Origin: Dehalococcoidia bacterium
GTDB lineage: Bacteria > Chloroflexota > Dehalococcoidia > UBA2979
DNA length: 17,054 nt
Reading direction: 5' to 3'
Assembly (NCBI GenBank): GCA_009692685.1
Contig: SHYS01000022.1
Span: 1-17,054 of the forward strand
In this document: one piece after another, positions 13,842-17,054 of the stretch
Layout of the letters: each line of letters begins with the position of its first letter
Numbering within the stretch: the stretch's first letter is position 1
Position numbers and translations under genes: made by a program
Notes under the pieces: model-generated
Told to the model about the DNA's origin: nothing
Seen by the model: the letters and a program-made list of their open reading frames with translations, nothing else
Database searches by the model: none

Positions 13842-14660
13842 CTAGGTCCCCGTGAACTTCGGCGGGCGCTTCTCAAGGAAGGACGAGCGGGACTCGGCTG
13901 CGTCGTTCGTGGCTTTGCGGCCGTAGCCGAGGTGGACTATCTCATTGCGGAGGGCGTCGTCTAGGCGGAGGTTCATGTTCTGCTGGACAACCCGCTTCGC
14001 CGCACGCGTGGCGATCGGGGGCCATTGCATGATCGAACGCGCGAGGTCACATGCTTCGTCGAGCAGGCGTGCGTGCGGGACGAGGCGGTCGAGCAGGCCG
14101 ATGCGATAGGCCTCGTCCGCACCAACCTCGCGGCTCGTCAAGATCAGGTCCATCGCGCGGCTGTGGCCGATGATCCGAGGCAGGAACCACGACATCCCGG
14201 AGTCAGGCGAGAGGTTCCGCTCCAGGAACACCGTCTTGAACCGCGCGTGCTCCGAGCCGACGCGCAGGTCGCAGGCGAGGGCCAGGCTCATACCCGCGCC
14301 CACGCAGACACCGTTCATCGCCGCGATGACGGGCTTGTCGAGGCCGTGGAACGCGCGGGCTTGATCGCCGATCCAGTGGAACTCGTCCAGTAAGTCATCC
14401 TGCGTCTGCGCTGCGGTGACGCGCGGGAGCGGTCGTCCATCCGGGCCTTGAGGTGGCTGAAGGTCTGCGCCGGAACAGAAGCCTCGACCAGCGCCTGTAA
14501 TCACCACCGTCCGCACGTCGTCGTCGTGCCGGATCTCATCGAGCACCGCGAGGGTGTCGAGGTGGAGCCCTCGGCTCAACGCATTCAGCCGCTCTGGCCG
14601 GTTGAGCGTGACGAGGCCGATATGGTCTTGCTTATCGAACAGCAGGTTCTCGTATGGCAC
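13842..14660 (-). CDS. Enoyl-CoA hydratase/isomerase (crotonase) family, PaaG-like
   Basis: From GTG 14660 the product has 272 residues, typical of crotonases. Seen: LNRPERLNALS (19-29), ITGAGRGFCSGADL (54-67, first oxyanion loop), and PVIAAMNGVCVGAGMSLALA (110-129, second oxyanion loop), then CDLRVGSEHARF. The two catalytic glutamates of true hydratases are replaced (Ser125 and Phe145 by eye), while the SPDSG motif supplies Asp153, as in the PaaG-type isomerase branch. It is therefore more likely an isomerase or a related thioester enzyme than a classical hydratase. GGAGGGG ends 4 bases before the GTG, and family similarity begins there; an ATG at 14723 would add 21 unrelated residues. Its context with CoA-transferases and the flavoprotein suggests acid catabolism through CoA thioesters. 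Confidence 0.9.
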   Translation of the reverse strand: MPYENLLFDKQDHIGLVTLNRPERLNALSRGLHLDTLAVLDEIRHDDDVRTVVITGAGRGFCSGADLQPPQGPDGRPLPRVTAAQTQDDLLDEFHWIGDQARAFHGLDKPVIAAMNGVCVGAGMSLALACDLRVGSEHARFKTVFLERNLSPDSGMSWFLPRIIGHSRAMDLILTSREVGADEAYRIGLLDRLVPHARLLDEACDLARSIMQWPPIATRAAKRVVQQNMNLRLDDALRNEIVHLGYGRKATNDAAESRSSFLEKRPPKFTGT

Positions 14661-14747
14661 GGCACCCCTCCGGTCGCCACATCCCCGATCAGACGCGGAG
14701 CGTACAACCGCGGGCAAGCGCACGACACCACAGCCTGGCCCACAGGC

Positions 14748-15287
14748 TCAGAGCGCCGCCAACCATCGATTCACTGCGCCACGGCTCGCCAGGCGAATTT
14801 GCGTACGACTCCCATCAGAGGCTTCGAAGAGGGCCGCGTAGCGGTGCTTCTGGCGCCCATAGGTCCGCCACGCGTACGCGATTATCGAGTCGCCTGAGAA
14901 GACCCGGCGCCATGGCTCCACGTTGCCGTGCCAGAGCCGTTCGCGCGTCAGGACCCGCCAGAGCGTGCGACGCGTGACCGAGACCATCACCTGCCATCGA
15001 GGCAGGTCGAGCCACACGAGGGTGTCGCAACGCGACAGGACCAGCTGGTCCTCCGGCGACGGGCCGAGGTTGCCGTCACACGCCCACCCACCGTCACGCG
15101 TGGCGGCGTCGAAGGCGAGATACTGCTCGTCCCGTGGGACTTGCTCCCAGTCCGCTCGCCAGATCAGCGCGTCCGTCTCGATGTACCGCAGGCCGAGTCG
15201 TTCCGCGATCGCCCGCGCAACGTAAGTCTTCCCGGCACCGCTCGTGCCGACAACGCAGATCCGTTGACCGAGGCCAGAGCGCGCCAT
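14748..15287 (-). CDS. P-loop nucleotide kinase-like protein (topology modulation/FlaR type)
   Basis: The 179-residue protein has Walker A GTSGAGKT (14-21) near the N-terminus. It then has IETDALIWRADWEQ, WACDGN, and TLVWLDLPRW followed by RRTLWRVL and RERLWHGNVEPW. This pattern belongs to small P-loop proteins annotated as adenylate kinase-like or DNA topology modulation protein (FlaR). Their biochemical role is poorly defined; nucleotide phosphorylation is inferred from fold. ATG 15287 lies 3 bp after the stop of the MFS gene with GAGGCG just upstream, so the two are cotranscribed, though no functional link is obvious. Confidence 0.85.
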   Translation of the reverse strand: MARSGLGQRICVVGTSGAGKTYVARAIAERLGLRYIETDALIWRADWEQVPRDEQYLAFDAATRDGGWACDGNLGPSPEDQLVLSRCDTLVWLDLPRWQVMVSVTRRTLWRVLTRERLWHGNVEPWRRVFSGDSIIAYAWRTYGRQKHRYAALFEASDGSRTQIRLASRGAVNRWLAAL

Positions 15288-15290
15288 CGT

Positions 15291-16514
15291 TTACGCCTCG
15301 ATCGGGCGCGGACGAAGGACGAGGACGGCGACAAAGGCGGCGATCACGCTGCACGCGACGCCGGTCGCCAGCGCGTGGGCGTCGACCGGGACAAGTGCCC
15401 CGTAGACGATGTTGTAGGTGGACGCGATCAGCATCTGCGAGAAACCCAGCAGCGCGGACGCCAGCCCCGCGATCTGTGGGAACGGCACTAGCGCCCCCGC
15501 CATCGCCGCCGGACGCGTCAATCCCAACCCGACCGCCGTCACGAACATCGGTACGAGGACTGACCAGACCCCACCGGCATCGAGCGCCAGCACCCACAAC
15601 AGCATCACCGCACTCGCCGCCGCCGAGAGCCCCGTCCCCAGCAGCACCACCCGATGCGACGGCAGCCGGCTCACGAGCCGGCTCGAAATCGTCGCACCCA
15701 ACATGATCCCGAAGGCTACGAGGCCGAACGATAGCCCGAACCACTGTGCACTCAGCCCGAACTCCTCCTGCAATACGAAAGACGAGGACGAGATGAACAC
15801 CAACTGCCCGCCGAACATCAATCCCATGACGGCCGCGTACGCTAGGTACGTCCGGCTGGAAAAGATCGTCCGGTAGTCGCGGATCAGCCCATCCAGCCCG
15901 CTCGTCCCCGGGGCGCGCCTCGGACGCGTCTCCGGCAGACCGAAACCGTACGCGAGCGCCAGCAGCACACCGATTATCGCGAGCGTGACGAACACCGAGT
16001 GCCACCCGAAGGCGTCGTGCAGGAATCCGCCGAAGATCGGCGCGAGCGCCGGCGCCAGCGGCAACGCAATCGCCATGTAGGACAGCACCCGCGCCGCCCG
16101 CTGCCGTCCGTAGACATCGAGGACAATCGCCTGCGCGATCGTCGGCCCCGCGCCGCCGCCCAGTCCCTGCACGACGCGCCCGGCGAGCAACACCTCCACG
16201 GACTGCGCGGAGAGCGCCAGTAGCGACCCCGCGACGAAGAGCACGAGCCCGGCAAGCAGCGCTGGCCGCCGCCCGATGCGATCCGAGGCAGGCCCGTACA
16301 CGAGTTGCGACCCAGCGAACGAGATGATGAACAGCGTCACCGTGAGTTGTAGCGTGGAATCGCTCGCCCCGAACTCCTCGGCCATCGTTGGCAGCGAGGG
16401 GAGGAACATGTCCACCGTCATCGGCGCAATCGCACTCAGCGCGACCAGCAGCGCAGCCGCTGGCAGTGCTTCCGCTCGTCGGCGCTGGGCACTCTGGATG
16501 GCCATGCGCGTCAT
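15291..16514 (-). CDS. MFS drug:H+ antiporter, Bcr/CflA family
   Basis: The protein has about 407 residues and some 12 membrane segments. Near the N-terminus TVDMFLPSLP in helix 1 is characteristic of Bcr/CflA exporters. The loop 2-3 motif A reads GPASDRIGRRPAL, and the motif C-like PLAPALAPIFGGFL follows in helix 5. The C-terminal half ends in a helix followed by RPRPIEA. The start is uncertain: ATG 16514 (MTRMAIQ) and ATG 16505 are the natural choices, while a TTG at 16535 would add 7 residues. None has a good ribosome binding site, so the mRNA may be leaderless. It probably exports a drug-like compound or a metabolite. A 7-bp direct repeat upstream may be an operator. Confidence 0.92.
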   Translation of the reverse strand: MTRMAIQSAQRRRAEALPAAALLVALSAIAPMTVDMFLPSLPTMAEEFGASDSTLQLTVTLFIISFAGSQLVYGPASDRIGRRPALLAGLVLFVAGSLLALSAQSVEVLLAGRVVQGLGGGAGPTIAQAIVLDVYGRQRAARVLSYMAIALPLAPALAPIFGGFLHDAFGWHSVFVTLAIIGVLLALAYGFGLPETRPRRAPGTSGLDGLIRDYRTIFSSRTYLAYAAVMGLMFGGQLVFISSSSFVLQEEFGLSAQWFGLSFGLVAFGIMLGATISSRLVSRLPSHRVVLLGTGLSAAASAVMLLWVLALDAGGVWSVLVPMFVTAVGLGLTRPAAMAGALVPFPQIAGLASALLGFSQMLIASTYNIVYGALVPVDAHALATGVACSVIAAFVAVLVLRPRPIEA

Positions 16515-16551
16515 GGTAGGTGGCAGGATTCGCAAGGTCAGCGCGGTGAAT

Positions 16552-16571
16552 TCGATTCAGGCAATCGATTC
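16552..16571. repeat. Direct repeat TCGATTC x2 upstream of the MFS gene
   Basis: TCGATTC occurs at 16552-16558 and 16565-16571, a 13-base period, about 40 bp before the MFS start in the divergent intergenic region. It could be a regulator binding site. No consensus is recognised. Confidence 0.3.
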
Positions 16572-16639
16572 TGTGAGACTGGAACATCCTCTTCTACTCA
16601 TGTCCTCTTGAAAGTTGCGCGTGTTGCAGGAAGGTGCGA

Positions 16640-16645
16640 TATCGT
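16640..16645 (+). promoter_or_regulatory. Possible -10 element for the right-edge gene
   Basis: TATCGT, followed by AGT, lies 25 bases before the ATG at 16671. The same nine bases, TATCGTAGT, precede the other plus-strand gene (7747-7755). No clear -35 at standard spacing. Confidence 0.3.
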
Positions 16646-16670
16646 AGTTACGTTCCGCGAGGAATAGACA

Positions 16671-16838
16671 ATGGCGATCGACGCTAGCGCCACCTCGACG
16701 GTGGAGAGTGAACGAGGATCCCGACCATGGCCCATAGCATCTCCACCGCCCGTACCGCGCTCACCAGCGAGCGCACGGCCATCGAGCGGCGCATCACCGA
16801 CCTCCGTGCCCGTGTTGCCGAGATCGATGGAGTCCTGA
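16671..16838 (+). CDS. Small ORF overlapping the right-edge gene (possible leader peptide or displaced start)
   Basis: A 55-codon ORF starts at ATG 16671 with a well-placed GAGGAA ribosome binding site, better than that of the larger gene. It starts MAIDASATSTVESERGSRP, then becomes Pro/Ser-rich where it overlaps the downstream gene in another frame, and stops at 16838. The overlapping part looks like a shadow. Options are a leader peptide, or the original N-terminus of the downstream gene separated from it by a frameshift near 16700-16725. No homology recognised. Confidence 0.25.
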   Translation: MAIDASATSTVESERGSRPWPIASPPPVPRSPASARPSSGASPTSVPVLPRSMES

Positions 16839-17054
16839 AGTCCCTAACCCACCTCGAATTCCGCCTGCCCACAGGCCCCGAGGCGGCACTGAAGAACTCC
16901 CGCGGCCAGACCGCTGGCGGCGAAGGCCGTCTCCCCCGTGGCGCCCTCCGCACGGCCATCATCGAGACCCTGCGCTCCCACACTACGGGCCTGCACATCA
17001 GCCGCATTCTTGAGGTGCTCGCCCGCTCCGGACGCGCCCCCCGCTCTACCCACC
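16727..17054 (+). CDS. Coiled-coil plus winged-helix-like protein, partial at right edge
   Basis: The open frame from ATG 16727 gives 109 residues before the window ends. Residues about 13-42 (TSERTAIERRITDLRARVAE and following) form a likely coiled coil. A Gly-rich linker (57-68) leads into RGALRTAIIETLRSHTTGLH and ISRILEVLARSGRAP (69-105), which looks like the start of a winged-helix or HARE-HTH-like domain. Such proteins are often small DNA-binding regulators, but the exact family is not recognised. GAGG lies 9 bases upstream of the ATG. It is divergent from the MFS gene and could regulate it; that is inference from position only. The missing C-terminus prevents a firmer call. Confidence 0.65.
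   Translation, partial: MAHSISTARTALTSERTAIERRITDLRARVAEIDGVLKSLTHLEFRLPTGPEAALKNSRGQTAGGEGRLPRGALRTAIIETLRSHTTGLHISRILEVLARSGRAPRSTH

Noticed and set aside
15094..16587. Minus-strand ORF of 497 codons overlapping the MFS and kinase genes in another frame
   Set aside because: It is Arg/Gly/Ala-rich with no membrane segments; the MFS frame has the family motifs.
1..17054. Search by eye for CRISPR arrays, IS ends, tRNA genes, toxin-antitoxin pairs and defence genes
   Set aside because: No regularly spaced repeats, transposase motifs, tRNA cloverleaf with conserved arms, or defence-type domains were seen.

Overview
This is a GC-rich bacterial window with frequent GTG starts. Nearly all genes lie on the minus strand; only a PAS-domain gene and a partial regulator at the right edge are on plus. 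The gene mix is a single-chain acyl-CoA carboxylase, paired family III CoA-transferases, a 4-hydroxybutyrate-type CoA-transferase, a CbtAB cobalt transporter under a cobalamin riboswitch, and a TcuA-like flavoprotein. It suggests a heterotrophic, acid-catabolising lineage such as Chloroflexota (Dehalococcoidia/SAR202-like) or Actinomycetota. The taxonomic guess is weak inference. No rRNA, tRNA, CRISPR array, IS element or phage gene was seen.

Region 1 (about 1-1690, minus) is a cobalamin-controlled cobalt uptake operon. In transcription order it holds a predicted promoter, a cobalamin riboswitch, two hairpins, cbtB, a decayed VOC-family gene remnant, cbtA, and a 2Fe-2S ferredoxin-like gene cut by the left edge.

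Region 2 (1701-7693, minus) is a three-gene operon: two family III CoA-transferases overlapping by an ATGA, then a 1169-residue fused biotin carboxylase/BCCP/carboxyltransferase. The natural reading is CoA activation of an organic acid followed by carboxylation of the thioester. A single-domain PAS protein (7759-8223, plus) is transcribed divergently from this operon and carries a FixL-like histidine motif, so it may sense oxygen, redox state or a ligand.

Region 3 (8238-14660, minus) contains a 4-hydroxybutyrate/acetate CoA-transferase, an ABC exporter half-transporter, a TcuA-like FAD dehydrogenase, an M23-type peptidase and a PaaG-like crotonase. Gaps of about 70-130 bp separate these genes, so they may be several transcripts sharing a carboxylic-acid/CoA-thioester theme.

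Region 4 (14748-17054) has a Bcr/CflA-type MFS transporter and a P-loop nucleotide kinase-like gene 3 bp apart on minus. Diverging from them on plus is a partial coiled-coil/winged-helix gene preceded by an overlapping small ORF with a good ribosome binding site.

The strongest points for a second look are the CoA-transferase pair in which one member has His where the catalytic Asp belongs, its coupling to the carboxylase and the divergent PAS gene, the VOC remnant inside the riboswitch operon, and a low-complexity insertion in the carboxyltransferase domain.
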